From positions 1,224,553 through 1,288,552 of the forward strand of contig VXAY01004755.1 in the NCBI GenBank assembly GCA_013399855.1: a stretch of DNA of 64,000 nt, in the 5' to 3' direction. The translations under genes and the position numbers were made by a program. The DNA is from Oxyruncus cristatus (Eukaryota; Chordata; Aves; Passeriformes; Cotingidae). The notes below the pieces were generated by a model. The model was not told the DNA's origin. It saw only the letters and a program-made list of their open reading frames with translations, and searched no databases. This document shows, one piece after another, positions 45,901 through 60,500 of the stretch; position 1 is the stretch's first letter, and the number at the start of each line of letters is the position of its first letter.

Positions 45901-48900
45901 NNNNNNNNNNNNNNNNNNNNNNNNNAGTATTTTGGGGGAGGAAAGGAGGGAAAGCGGGGTGGGTTTTGGGGGAGAAAGGAGGGAAAGCAGGGTGCGTTTT
46001 GGGGGAGGAAAGGAGGGAAAGCAGGGTGTGTTTTGGGGGAGCCGCTGAGTTCTGGCCTCAAGAGCTGCTGGGCGCGCTGGGCACCGGGGGAGCGTGTCCC
46101 CAAGGTCACAGCAGGGAGAGGGGATGCTGCATCCCCCGCCTCCCCCCGCCGCTGACTCACTCTCAGGGGCTTTTTAAAAGGGAAAAAAACCAGTTTAACC
46201 TCTTGCTTCAGCAGTTTGGTCGTTTCTTTGGCTGCCACTCGGCCCAGCTTCCCATCCCCCGGGCTAATTGAGGCAGCAGCACAGAGGCAGGGAACACCCC
46301 TCCCCGGCTTCACGTGCAGCCTTACTCATGGTTTGCACAGAGGTGGATTCCGTGGGGCATTCAGGGGTCAAGGTCAGTAGCAGTGCCTGCACGGGTGCTT
46401 GGGTGCACCACGAGGGTGTCCCGCTCCCGGGAGAGCTGCACTTCCTTCCTACCTGGACTTGGGGCTCTGCAGGTTCTGGCGTGCGATCAGCCGGGCTGCA
46501 TAGACACGTTTTTTGTGGATGCTGTACAGTCCTGAGGAGAGAAGTGCCAGGGAAGGAACTCAGCAGAGGCTTCTGGCTCTCGCAGGGCTGTTGGTCACTG
46601 CTGAGGGCTCAGCCCTTCAGACCAGAGCTGGCCACAGCCAGAGGACCACGGGCTCGACCCCACTCCTGCCCAGCTCCAGCGAGGCTGGGGGATCAGAAAC
46701 CCCAGGGGACAACCAAACACGTGTCCCTTTTGTCAGTGACCCAGGAGGACTCTGAAACCACCCGCAGGAGACGCAGGGATGTGCCCTCACGTGCCCACAG
46801 GCACCTCTCGCTGCCAGGGCCACCTGGCTGGCAGGAAAGTGCCTGGGTTTGGGAAGAGCTGAGCCAGTGCGGCAGATCCTCAGCTGCAGGAGCCGTGCTG
46901 AGGGGCCAGGTGTCGGTGGGCTGGACCTGCCGTGGAGCGGCATTGGACGGACAGAGCTTGGAAAGATCCCAGGTTTCCAGCTCCTTGGTTCAAAAAATGG
47001 GGTCAGGAGGAGGGAGATCAGATCATCTCCAAACATCTCTGTTACAGACACAGACAGGGACCAGCAGAGCGGCCCGAGACCATCACAGGCTGCTCCCTGG
47101 GCATGCTATGGAGGTGAAAGGCAAGGCTGAAACGCTGGGAATTTAACACAGAACAAGCAAGGAGGTTTGGCCCCTTTGCCCTCAGTAAAACCCACTATGT
47201 CTCCTCCAGCTGCCCCATGCCCAGAGCCCTCCAGGTGACCCCATCTCCATACCTTGTGTGAGCTCTGGGGCCTCGGCCACGTAGGTCAGCCGAAACTTGC
47301 TCCTCTTCCAGCTCCGGTCGTTGCTGATGAGGGAGTTGTTTGCCTTCTCGATGTTGACGTCGTCCCCCACGCAGAACACGTCACACGCTGCCTGCAGCAC
47401 ACACCAGGCTCTCAGGCATCCCCCCCTGCCCCTGGGGAGCCCCCTTGTCCCAAGCCACCTCTGCCAGCCAAGGAGAAGGAGCCCCCAACACGTAGGGCTA
47501 CACCAGTGGCCACGGGCACGCCTCGTGGTGCCCTCCTGGGATAACTCAGGAATTCAGCACAGCGCTCACCCTTGGTGTGCAGCACAAACCAGAGCGTCAC
47601 CTCCACCAAAACACGGAGCATCGTGGGCTGGGGTGGTGCCAGAGCGTCCCAGTGCAGGGCAGGGGAGGCTGGGGTTTGATCCAGCTCCAACCAGCGGCTG
47701 TGCTCTGTCCCTCCGTCCTTCTCCCCCCTGCTCCTCCCCGGAGCACCAGGGAAGCGGCTTTACCTTGAAGACCTTCTTGGCCCAGGTCCTGAAGGACTCC
47801 TCCTGGCCACAGAGCTCGTCCCCCTCTCCCATGCGGAGGATCCTCTCCCCGCCCAGCTCCTCCAGGAGCGTGTCCACGGCCCGGGCGAAGGCGCAGAAGT
47901 GGGGGTAGGCACGTGAGCCCAGCCCAAACACGGAGAACCTGCGGAGAGGTGGCACAGCTGGCACCTCCCTCTCCTGCCCCACCACCCCCCTGGGGAGCGT
48001 GGAGGGGTCTGCACATGGCCAGAACACACCACGTCTGAGGCCAGAGCTGTGGGGGCAGCGGGGCCCTGGGCAGCACCGGCTCCCGCCCTGCCCCTCCTGC
48101 AGCAGGAACTCCTGCCTCCCACCCCGTCCCCTTTACCTGACGTTAGCCAGAGGCCCCGTGCTCTCAAAGTTGTCCCTGGAGTCAGGGCCATCACTGGAGG
48201 ATTTCCGAGCATCCGAGTAAGAGGAGACGCTGTTGAAACGGACCTTGTAGCTCCTGCAAACAGCAACAACAGCCAGTGTTCCAGTGCTGACACCTGTGTG
48301 GGGTCCTCCCCGGGCTGTGGGCTCAGAGGGGACCAAATCGTGCAGGAGGCCCAACCTGAGCTCGGGGTTCAGTATTCCACGTGCTCCCTCCCAGGGTTAG
48401 GCCAACCCGTGTGTTGTATCACGGTCAGCTCCAAGAGGCCCTTGGCCACCCCACTGTCCCCAGAGCTGACAGGACCTCTGGCATTACCCGTCCTTCCCTG
48501 GCAGCACACAAGGCCGAGTGTGTGTCTGCACAGATATTCTGAGGGGTTTTTTTTTCCATTCGTAGGAAGTGGGAAACGAATTAAAAAAAAAACCAAAAAA
48601 AAGGAGTGAGAGAAGAGGGGATGAGGAGGGGGGAGGGGAGCAGAGGGGAAAAAAAAAATTCTGACAACAGCAGAAGTATTTCTGAATTGAACCATCTTCA
48701 AAAATTGCTCTCCACAAGGGTTTCTAAATATACTGGCAGAGCAGTGAGGCAGTGGTGTGTGCATGAGTCACGGCAGACCTCCTGCACCCGGCACGGCACG
48801 CACAGAGACGACCCCGGAGAGAAATGACGGCCCGGGTCACAGAGCCCCGAGCTCCAGGTCTGCTCCACTGCCTCCTCCTGCCTCCCCTCCCAGATTTCCA

Positions 48901-51900
48901 CGCTTTTCTGCTTCACTCCACCTGCTTCAGTCCGCTCCTTTCTCTGCCGTGCCCGTGCCCTCACCCCCCGTTACCCCGAGTTGTGTGGGGAGGGCAGGGC
49001 AGCACAACCCACTGGGTTAGACGGGCACAGAGCCCAGACCCCCCAGGTGGGTGCTGGGTCCAAGCAGGTTTTGCTGCAATGGGAAGGTCCTCGTGGTGGG
49101 AAATGACTGCTGAAGGACGGGCTGCGTTGAGCAGCAGGTCCTTAAATAGGAATGGCTGACAAATGCCTCGGAAAACCCTTGGAAAACCCTTGCTGTAAGA
49201 CATGAGGAATCAAATTTACAGCCACAGCACAACCACAGGGCTGTGGTCAGAGAGCTACGGCCACAGTGCCCTGGCAGGCTCCTCCACACACTGGGATTTA
49301 GAGAGGCCACCCCACCCGAAGGGGTCTCAGCCACCCTCAGCATTCCCTGCTGGACATGCAGCTGGGAGTCTGTGGGGTGAGTGGGCAGGAACTGCTTTCT
49401 CCAGCTCTGTTCTACAGACCCCAGGCTGACACTGTCCCTCTTCCCCAGACAGTCTCCTCCAGGTCTCCTTTTTTCACTGCAAAAGCGTTTTTTTCATGGT
49501 TAATATCAGCAAATTCCTGGACATGGATTGGGGCAATCCCAAGCATAAATACAGGTTGCCCAGAGAAGCTGTGGCTGTTCCACCTCTGGAAGTGTTCAAG
49601 GACAGGCTGGGCAAGGCTTGGAGCAACCTGGGCTAGTGGAAGGTGTCCCTGCCTGTGGCAGGGGGTGGAACTGGGTGGTCTTTAAGATCCCTTCCAACCC
49701 AAACCATTCCATGATTCTGTGATCTCTTCCTGCCATCCGGAGCTGTGACCTCTTGGACTGTCTCGCAGGGAGCTCAGGCAGCAATTTATTCCCTCCACCT
49801 CTGCAGCCACCTTTTCCATCTATGAAATCTGCCGCCTCACTCCATTTCTACCTCCTTTCCCCCAGATAAAAGAGCTCTCGCCCTTTTGATCCGTCCCCGC
49901 GGGTCGCTGTTTCCAGCACTCTGCCCGCTTTCGCTGTCAGGTAACCGAGCCACAGGCTGTCCTGGCTCTTAGAAACTCCTGCCAGCCCTGAAATTACACT
50001 TAGAGGTGACTGGGACAGCGAGCCCCGAGCTTTTTATAAACGGGGGTTTTTATCCTCTTCAAACCTGCCTGGCTCATCGTGGGCGGCGCCGCCGCACCCA
50101 ACCCGCTGTTGCACCCCAAAAAAGTGAAGATCCTCGGGGTGAGAGCCACGTGTGAAATGCCCCTTCTCCGTGCAGACACCCCCAGGGCATCCCTGTCCTG
50201 TCAGCTGTCCCCATTAAGGCAGGAGCCATTAGGAACCCGAAGGGTTTTCAGCAGCCCCGCGGGGATCCATCAGAGGGCTTGGCTGCTCGGCAAGGGGACC
50301 GCTTTGGGGCTGCGGAGCCACAAACTGGTGCCTGCCGTGTTTGTCACCGCCCTGCAGCCCCTCCCCGCGCTGCCCAGGAGGAAAGGCAGGGCGGGGAAAT
50401 CCCCCTGCACCCCCCGGACCGGGGCTAATTCATCCTTAATTAAGGAGCAGCCTTTTGCCAGTTGTTGACTCAGGAGACATTCCAGAGCAGAGCAGTGCCC
50501 CAGTTCCGTGAAATATTTTCGTCTTCGTAGCTAAAATCAGAGGAGACCCCGAGTGATTATTAACACTTTGGCTGCCCTCCCTTCCCAGCCTCTGGAACGT
50601 CGCACCGAGATGCTCAAGGCTCATCTCCCAGCGATGGGGGATTTTCTACAACCCCGGATTCTGTCTCCAAGGCACCAGTTCCAGACTCGCTGTTACAAAC
50701 ATCGCAGGATTTATAACAGCTCTTACTTTCCCTAGAAATATTTTCACACGATGCAGGAAGTTAAATTTGGTTCCCAAGCCCTCCCCCCACCTACATCCAC
50801 ATAGCAGGGAACTCCCTTCTACCTCCAACTCGTACTATTTTTGTGTCTCCTGGACAGCCCCAGCCCTCACATTCGATGATTTTGGGGGAGTTCCTACTTT
50901 TATTTGGTTTTTGGTGGTTTTTTTTTTTTTTTTCATAGATTTCTGACTCTTAAAGCTGAAGAAAGCAGCTTTGAAATGGAACTACAAGCTGGAGTCCACA
51001 GGCCCAGTGCATCTGTCCTCCCTGGGACCTCCACTCTCTCCATTCCCTGGCTCTCCAGGCAGGTCCCATTCCCTGGATCTTTGCAAACGTGACACCTGCA
51101 TGAGGATTTCCCAGTCCCTTCGGAGAGGATGAAGGCAGAGGAGCAGGTTATCCTGCCTGGGGGGCTGCTGGGGCTTGGAGTGGGCAGGGAGGGGTTTGGA
51201 GTGCTCTTACTTCCTCTCCTCCAGGTTGGAATTGGGGTTCTTCATCTCCATTAACGCACAGCCAAATTTCTGCAGGAAAGGAACAAAAGAGGCCGTCAGC
51301 TTTGCCAGTGTCTGCAGGAAAGGAGGCAGTGAGCACAGCCTGGGCCCTGCCCCTGCCCGCTGTTCCCTGCAGCCAGCACCGCTGTTGGGCAGGGCTGGAT
51401 GAGCCCCCAGCCGAGGGGTGCCACCTTCTGTGTGACACCAACAGCAGCTGGATGGGAGGAATTTGGCCACGGATCAGTGGCTGTAAGAGGGAATAAGCAG
51501 ATATCCCTATTTCTGAGCAGGCTGGAGAGGGGCAGGTACAGCACACAGGCACCACACAACACCCAGACCGGTCCTGGGCCACTCCAGCTCAGGCTGAGTG
51601 GAAAGAGGATGTTCTTCCCCAAGTCCCAGTGCCTGTCCCCTGCTGCAGCCCCCACCCCTGCACTCTGTCCTACCTCTCCGTTCTCAGGGGGGTCCCCGTT
51701 GCCGAAGGTGCTGGTGACCACCAGGACCATGGTTTCGTGCTCCAGGTGCACGATGTCGTACTCGTCCATGGACATCACCTGGGAGAGGACAGAGAGCTCA
51801 GCAGCAGGTGGGGAGATCCACCACCAGCCAGCCTGCTGGGATGGACCCCATTCCACCTGGAGAGGGGACATATCCCTGCTGACTCCGTGCCAGGGCACTG

Positions 51901-54900
51901 GCAGAGATCTCCACACAGGGAGGATGAGGGCAAGAGCCCTGAGGGACACGGATAACCATGGAGCTGCCACTCAAGAGGCTGCAGGAACATGTGTGCTACC
52001 ATGCAGGAGCATTAGCTGGAAAAATTCCTGCGCAGGCTTCAACCCAGACCCACAGCCATACCCTGGGGGCTGCTGAAGTCCCTGGGCAGCCAGGAAGCTC
52101 CACATGCACATATTTTCCAACATTCATGTACTTCCTTGGCCCACCCACAATTCCGTGCCCACAACCTTGCGGGAGTCAGGAGCTGGTGCAATACCTTGGC
52201 ATCGAAAGCGTGCTTGAAGATTTCGCACAGAGTTTTTGCATAGACCTGGGACTTCCCCGTCTCCGTGGCATACAGGATGGTGGCCTTGACCCTCTTGGCC
52301 ATGGCCTGTCCCATCAGCTTGGCTGAGAACTTCACAGCCCTAGGAAGCAAGAGGGAATCCCAGTAAGAGAGTTTGCTGTCAGTGCCTCTAGCCCAGACCT
52401 TTTTATTCGTTATTAAATGAACTGTCTGCCTTAAGAAGCTGCAGCATCACTTCTTTAGTGAAGCTGTGGAAGAGCATGTTCATCTTGACTTGTCAGAGGG
52501 GAAGAGTGGATGGGGGAGCTTGGGCACAGAGCTGAAGTACCTGAATGGTTGTAAGGAGGAAAACGCTAACCCAGGTGTGGGGGTGGTTTTTCTGCAGGGG
52601 CAGAGAAGCAGAAGAGGAATTGGGGGTAGAAGTCGCCCAAAGCGGTGGCCAGGAAACGTCAAAGGGAAAGCTGGAAGACTGAAGCTACAGGAGGAACAGT
52701 GGCTTCTCCATCCCTTTAAATCCAGCCTGGCTGCCTTTCTGCAGGAGGTGTCTCAGCCAACCTCACACCCAGAGCCCTGAGACACTGAGGAGGTCAGACA
52801 AAGCTGTCTGCACCCCCTCTGATCTGCACTCCGGTGACTCTGTGAACTTTCCTGGGAGGGAAGTTCCTGCCCAGGCCGAGAGGTTGCCCATTTGTCTGAG
52901 CCGTGTCCAGCTGCCTCCCGTGGCTGCAGTCGTGACTGCCTGTGTCTCCTGCAGTTCTCCCCATGGGCTCAGCTCTGGCAGAGGGGCCTGAGAGGTCACC
53001 AGCCTCTCTAATCCTGGCCAGGGCGATGCAGCACTAGGACTGCTGACTCCTTGTCTGTGGCATCAGTGGGAGCACCGTGACAGGGCACAAGGGAGGCACG
53101 AGCCAGTTTCGGGGCACTGAGCCTGCTGTGGCCAGTTTGTCGTTTCGGGACCATCCATAATCCCATCAACACTGTTTTTCCAAAGTGCAGAGTGTCTTCA
53201 CCTTTTCTAAGTGGACCATCAAACCTTTAAATGGGGCCACCGGAGGTCTGGATTTAGCCTGATGCTGCAATAGGGAAAGGGCAGTTTTTGGGAGGCTTAG
53301 AGAGCCCAGAGCAGCTCTGTGGCCTTTGCAAGAATAAGGGCTGCTTGATTCCCTTTGACAGGGGCATCAGAGCCCGCCCCAGGTTCTCAAGTTCAGCAGG
53401 ACTCCTGCATCCCCTTCAGATGAGTTGTGGGGAGTGGACACTGCAGCTGGACTGGTCCCACTGGCAGGAGAAGACAAGTCCAGCTTGCCCCTGCCAAGGA
53501 GAGAAAAAATGCTGTGGGAGAATCACTTAGGGGAAAAAAAAAGGGAGGAAAGATGAGGTAGAAGCCCCACCAGGGTCATCCTGCCTCCCCTGGGCAGCTC
53601 CTCTCCATGACAAAGTCAGCCTCGGGAACATTTCAGTTTGCTGCTCTATGATCACTCCCTTGCTTTCCCATGGGGGAAATGTCCCCTGCCCCCAGGACTT
53701 GCACAGGCCCCAGGGCAGGGAAGGGGCAGGGCGGGCAGGCACTGCAGGTCTGAAGGCTCAGCTTTGGCCAGAACCAGCACAGCCTGTCTGAGCAGGCACA
53801 AAATCCCCCCGTGACCGGTGCCGAGCGCGGCACTCGGGGCTGCTGGGCTCGGTCTGCTGCTCGTTCAGCCCATCAGCTCAGATTAATAGGGAATTACAAA
53901 AAGAACTCCTTTTCCCTCCATCAGGAACAATGGAGATTNNNNAAAACCCCCTTTTCCCCCCTCCAGGAAAAAGGGAATTTTTTTTTTTTTTTTTTTTTTT
54001 AAAATTACCTGCCACGCTCACATTTTTATAAAGCCATCCCTCACCCGGGCACACACCAGTGCAGGCATTGTTTCTCCTCACTCAATGGCCACAATTAATC
54101 TCCCCGTGCTCTCCCCTGCCCAGGCTCAGGCTCCGGTGTCAGCTGAAGGAGAACATTCATCAGCTGCTGATCATGTTTATGGATGCACCACGGAAAACAG
54201 CTCACAGGAGGTGACAGCTGAAGAGTGGGAACAAACTGATAGGAGGGGCTGGTGGAAGCTGAAGCGTGGGGAGATGCTGTGAGGAGCCAGGGCCACCTGG
54301 CAGCCTGGCCACCAACCCGGGGCAGACCCAGCCCTGCCCAGCCTTGGCCAGCAGCTCCTACGAGCACCTCTCTGCCAATGGCCCACGGGGGAGGCATTTG
54401 GGCCAGGATCAGCCCAAAGGTCCAAATTACACTTCATTCTTCTGCCCCTGCTGACTTGGAGCTTTGGCAGGGGAGAGGGACTCGTGTGGCCCGTTTCCAG
54501 GGGTCAAGTGACCATGAAGTGCAAATCTCAGCTCAGCCCTCATCCATCTGCTGCCTGGAGGGAGATTCCTCCCTCCTGTCTCCCCCCTCCTTGCAAGGAG
54601 GGTGTTTGGAGGGTCAGACACTCACTGGAGACCTCAAGGAGGTAAAGAATCACTGAGGAAAAGAGAAATATGGACACGAGTTTCATGTCACTTGTGCCAG
54701 CACAGCCCTGGACAGTGAGGGGGGACGTCCCTGCCCCAAGGAGGTGGCAAAAGAAGAACCAGGCAATACACCCCCAAGAAGTGGGAAAGCCATCCCTGAG
54801 CACGTCTGGCTGGAGAATGCACAGCTTGGGGGAACAGGCTATGTGCAACATCTGCTATTCACCCTCTCCCACACCTTTAGGTGGTCTAACAGTGTGTTCA

Positions 54901-57499
54901 AAGGCCGACTGTCTGTCCAAGTGTCCCTCGTGGTAAAGCCTCCAGAGGTCCAGGCTCACCCCCCTCCCTCACAGGGTAACTCTGTCAATCAGAGCTGCCC
55001 AAAACCAGGACCAGCCCCAAGCACTCCGGGGTTCCCCAGAGCCTGCTGGTACTTACTTTGCCAACTTCTTAAATCCAATGGCCCTCTTCTTGGTAGGTGT
55101 CCCATTGACCCCTTTCCAGACGTGGGTGTTCCAGGGGTCTGGCTGGAGAGAGAAGGGCAGCAGTGCTCAGAGCTCTGGGAATGCTGTGCCCGCAGCACTG
55201 AGGGTTGAATTCCTCAAGTGGAGAAGGGGAGGAGCAGCAGCTCCTCTTCACAGCTCTCCCTCATCCTTGGAGCCCCGGCGGGTGTTTTCTGGGCAGTTGG
55301 GCAACGGAGTATGCCCAGAAAAATTGCAGTATAATAAACCTTGCAGGCTTGTAACAGCATCTGGCCAACTGCTTTCTCACCTCTTGAGAGGCTCATTAAT
55401 AGCCCACAGGCGAAAAGAAGGCAGGCAACGCCAGAAGGGGAGAGGTGATGGAAACAGATCCTTCCCCCTCCCCAGCCCACTGTTGCTTTGGATTTTTTTT
55501 CCCCTAAGAGGCCCTTTGGGAAGGGGAGGCAGCAGAAGCCAGGAACAAGCACACAGAAGCTAATTCCATGCCCTCACAGACTGCAATCAGGGCCAGGAAC
55601 CATTGGGGTTCCTGGTGGGTTGGTTATAGAAATGAACAGACTGCTCCTGGTTTGTGATTGTTCCTTAAGGGCTCTTGACTAAAGGTCCCATTGTGTGGAA
55701 ACCACCGGAGCAGGGATGGCTGGATAATGAGGGAGTGTCTGCTTGGGGGCTTTTTTCCCCCCGTGGTCTGAAGTGTTAAATACTCCAGCAGCAGCATTTC
55801 AGCCTCCTGCTGGTCCCGCTGGGCACGAGCCCCCCCGGCAGGCTGTTGGATCCCCAGGCTGGCAGGAGCCATCCACTCAGCCCTGCAGGCTGGAGAGGGG
55901 AGGGATGCAGTCATTTTCCAGGTCATTCCCTCACTCATCACAGTGCAAAATTAGGCTCTTCCAAAGGGAGGAGCTCTGCTTGATCCAAAAGGTGTGGGAG
56001 TGGTAAAAAAGCTGGGTGCCCCGGTGTCCCATGTTCTCACGGAGGGGCAGAAAGCCACTGCCCCGAGACAAGGGGTGAGTGACATCCAGGAGGTTATTAC
56101 ACAACATTAGGGCATCAATTAGACTTGTCATGGACCTGAGGGACAGCTTGGTGAAGGATTAGATGGTGTTCCTCCCCTTCCTGCATCACCTGAGCTGCAG
56201 CTCCCACCCTGCTCTTGGCACCACCTCTGGGCACTGGTGGGAGGCGAAGGTGAGGACAGTACCTGGTACTCGAAGGAGGGGGTGAGGCGGTAGTTGAGCA
56301 TTTCCTGGTGGAAAACCGGGGTGATGCTGCCAGACATGGGTGGGACAATCCACACCCAGTCGGCAGGACAACCTCCACGGCACCGGTACTCGTTCTCCAT
56401 GTGCTTGATAAAGGACTCCGTGGCCGAGTGGTGATCCACAATGGTCACCTTGTCACTCTGTTGGGAGAGGAGAGAGCAGAGCCCACAGCTGGTACTACAC
56501 CTCAGAAGGCAGGAGCCAAGATTTTGGAGCTGTCCCAAACATTCCTCTTGGAATGGATGGGAGGGGGGATCTTGGGAGATGACTGCTGACCCTGGTCTTC
56601 CCAAGGAAGCTGTAAAGCTGCCCCAGTCCTTCCTGGATAGATGTGCTATGGGACCACTGCTCCTGCCATTTGTCATGGGCCAAGCAAAGACTGAGATGGG
56701 AGAAAGAGGATGGAGCATCCTCTGCTCCTCCCCTGGGAGAGCTCTTCCATGGCTTGTACAGCTCCATGGGGAGCTCTGATCCAGCTCTGGGAAGGGCTCC
56801 CACCCTCTGAAGTTGCCAAGGACTAGTTTAGCTACTCAACTTCTAAGTGCTGGCAGGGGGAGAACCTGGGCCAGTTTTTGCCTCATGGATGTGACAGAAG
56901 GGCTGGATCTTGCTCCCTAGGGATATTCCCTCTGGACCAGCAGAACTCAGATGCTGGTAGTGCTGTCTTTACAACACCCAGGGCACAGAGATTATAAATT
57001 TCACTGCAGAACAGCCCAAATCAGGGAGGCACAGCCCAATTTCACTTGAGGTCTGTGTTCTCCTCGGATTGATGTCTCCATCCCACTCCCTGTGTCCCTC
57101 AAGCCTGACCCCAGCAGAGTCCTGCTCCGGAGGTACCTGGAAGCTGTACAGCACGGCAATGTTGATCTCCACCAGGGCCTGGTCCTTCCACAGCGAGGAG
57201 GTTTTCCTCATGTCCAGATTCATTTTCTTGGCCACTTGCTGCAATAAAACGTGGCAGAAGGTGAGGGCTTTCAGTGGCCAAGGACCAAGGACTGGAGATC
57301 TCTGCTTGGGGAGAGGAGCCCAGAGGAGGGACCCGGGCTGACACAAGGTAGCCTCAGGGCAGGGAAGGGCTGATGTTTTGCTTTCCTCTGAGAAGATGTG
57401 GTCCTGCCTTTTGCTCTCCATAGCAGGAGCATGGCCTTCCTTCCCCCCTGAGCAGAGGGAGGTGACCAAATGCTGCTCAAAGGGCCACTGAGAGCAGTT

Positions 57500-57543
<44 letters not shown>

Positions 57544-60500
57544 TCTCACCCCTCTGGTTTTCAGATGTCTGGGGAGAAATGCAGCCCCTCTAATAATAAT
57601 CCCCTTGGAATGTCCTAATGAATCCAGATGCCCTGCACTGGTACCTCCCCGTGGCTTGGCTTTATCTCTCCCAGTGTGGGCAGCCCCCAGGCCACAGCTG
57701 AACACTCCCAGCTGGAGGGTCCCCATGGGCAGGAGTGTCCCTGAGGAGCCACCAAGCGTCTCAGCACCCATGACCTCAATCAAGCACAGGTCCAGGTGCC
57801 TGCTGATCCATGAGCTGCTCTGGGAAGTCTGTGGGGAGCTCAGGAGGCATCTGTGTTAGACACACAAAAGCCAGCCCGTCACACCCTGGGCCGTGTGGCT
57901 CCAGGAGAAGGGACAGATATCCCTGTACTCTCCCACTCAAGGCAACACTGTGCCAGTGTCCTGCCTGCTCCCCAGTAACTTCACACTGCCCAGGAGCAGC
58001 CGGAGGAGGGGGAATTACCTCCAGGATGTTGTAGCGGGAGTTGTCGCAGTAGTCCCGGACCCCGATCTCGGTGCCCATGTACCAACCGCTGAAGGGGCAG
58101 GCGGAAAACTCCAGGCCACCAATCTCCAGGAGCATGTTGGAAACTGCTGGCAGACCATACCACTTCAGCCCCAGGTCCTTGAACCACTCAAACCTGCCAG
58201 GACAAACAGGGTTAGGCAACAGACCCCAGACCTTCCCTGTGGGAAGTGGAGGAGGCCACTTTGCTACCGGGGGGGAAGGATGGGAGCAGAACGAACCCTG
58301 GAGGCAACACCTCCCCTGGGGGCTGCTTAAAGGAAAGTGAGGTATCAGGAGTGTCGTGGTGTAAGTCCTGGGAGACTTCAGGGAAAGGGGAACTAGCCCT
58401 CGGACAAGGACACAACTTGCTTTCCATCTCCAGGCTCCGCCAGCTTGAGTGAAGGGAAGACCTGGGAGAAGGTCTTGGGTAAAGCACCCAAGCCACAGCA
58501 AGGAAAGGCCAAGCACAGGAGGTGGCTTGGGGTGGAAGCAGAGGGTCTCAGTCCTGCTGGTCCCCTCGAGCAGTTCTGGGCCTTCCTCTGACTTACTTGG
58601 GGTGCCGGATGGGCACTTCCAGCACGAGCTCCGGCGGGATTTCGAAGAGCTCTGGATCGTTGCCGTTGGCTTGGAGGAGCAGAGGCAGGATATCAAAACG
58701 TCCGTAGGGTGCCTTCCAGCCTTGCTGGATGCAGATCTATGGGAGAAGTAGAAGTGGGGTTAGATGTCCCAGCACATTTCTGCTCTTCAGGCACTATGGG
58801 CAGGGAGTCACACAGCTCCTAACGGGATCGCCAGGGATTTTCCAAGCTGTGCTTGGCTCCTTTGTGGTCGAGTAATAACCTCCAGCTGAGGGAGTTACAA
58901 CAGGGGGTTGCCTGTCACGGCCCACCCATGGCCAAGTAAGGGGAATTTGGGCCGAAAATGAGCCCAGAACTAGATCCCAGGTAGGAACGTGGCTCTGGAG
59001 AATCCACTTACACCACTTGTGCCCGTAACGGCGAAGGGGAAAATGGGTGACAAAAGCAGAGAAAACATCTGAGGGCGAGACAAGCCCAGCCTCACTTCGT
59101 GGTGCTGCAGTGGATGAGCCAAACCTGCTTGATCCAAGCCCTCCCCAGACTCGTGGAACTCTCAGATTTCTGGGTGTCCCCGGCAGCCCCACGCCCGCGG
59201 TGCCCAGGAGGACCAGGCTTCATCCGGTACCTCCGTCAGCTCCACGTTGGCAGGGTCTCCCAGGATGGTGCCATCAGGCTGCTTGTAGCCGGCGTAGCGG
59301 ATGAGCTGGGCGTTCCAGATGCGGAAGTCGTGCTTGCTGTCCGTCCGCTGCGGGAAGATGGTGATGGCAGACCTGGAAGGAAGGGGCAGGTGAGCGCCGG
59401 GGCCGCCAGGAGCGGGGAAGTGTTGTGGGGAAAGGTGCTGTCCCTGCCTGCCACCACCCTGTGCCCCACCTCTGCGCGAGCCCCGAACAGTTTTACGCTG
59501 GAAGGAGTCATGGCAAGGCTCTGGATCTCGGGGTGCTTCCAGCTCCAGGCAGAAGCTGGCTGAAAACATGGGGGTTCAGACAAATCTGGAGAGCAGCCCG
59601 TGCTCTGTGTTTGAAGCAGGATATAGGAAAGGAGAAATAATTGGGAAATCTGCCCTCTGAGGTCCCCTGAGCTTGATTTGGACCAGCAGGACACCTTCTC
59701 CTCACATCAGGCCCCTCTAACACAGGTGAGGGCTACCACCCTCCTGCTGCTGCAGGAGACAACTTCAGCAGGGCCCAGAGCGGGGGTTGCACGCATCTCG
59801 GAGGCCTTTGGACATAAACTCCCTGGTGGCTCACCTGAGGTTGCCTTTGTTGGTGGCATATTTGATGTGGTTGCAGATATAATTGAACATCCCATGGGCC
59901 GTGGTGCAGTCCCGGGCGTCAAACACCTGCAACAGGGGAAGCGATTGCGGTGATGCTGCAAGATGCTCCAACTCCGAGGGCAGAGCCAGGCAGATGGAAC
60001 ACAGCACATGGAGAACTCCAGACACCACTGTGGCTTCTTAGGGATTTAAAGCTCCGTAATTATGTGTTCTCTGCCTTTAGAACACGTGGATGCCTGATCC
60101 AGCTGCCCCTTTTGCTTTGGAGAGGTGAGTCATCTGCTGCTCAGGCAAAAACCTCCTCATTCCAGTGCTCCCAACCTGCTGCTGTTCCTGGCTCATCCAG
60201 CAACAATTTGGGGCTCTGCTCTGTGTCTCTTGTAGATCAACGCTCAAAGCTGAAATGGGATAGGGGTCAGCAAGGTCTGAGGGACAGGGAATCACGGAAT
60301 CATAGAAGCGTTTTGGGTTGGAAGAGGCTTTTAAAGAGCATCTCATTCCAACCCCCACCATGGGCAGGGACACCTTCCAGCAGACCAGGTTGCTCAGTGC
60401 CCCATCCAACCTGGCCTTGGACACTTCCAGGGATGGGGCATCTACAAGAGGACGGGGAAACCAGGAAAGAGGGTCAGCAGCAAGCTTGAAGTTCTTGCAG

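Noticed and set aside
45391..46271. Frames of 250-400 codons across the 34-bp array
   Set aside because: A 34-bp unit shifts frame each copy and the stretch includes a 150-N gap. The real coding part is exon 21 only.
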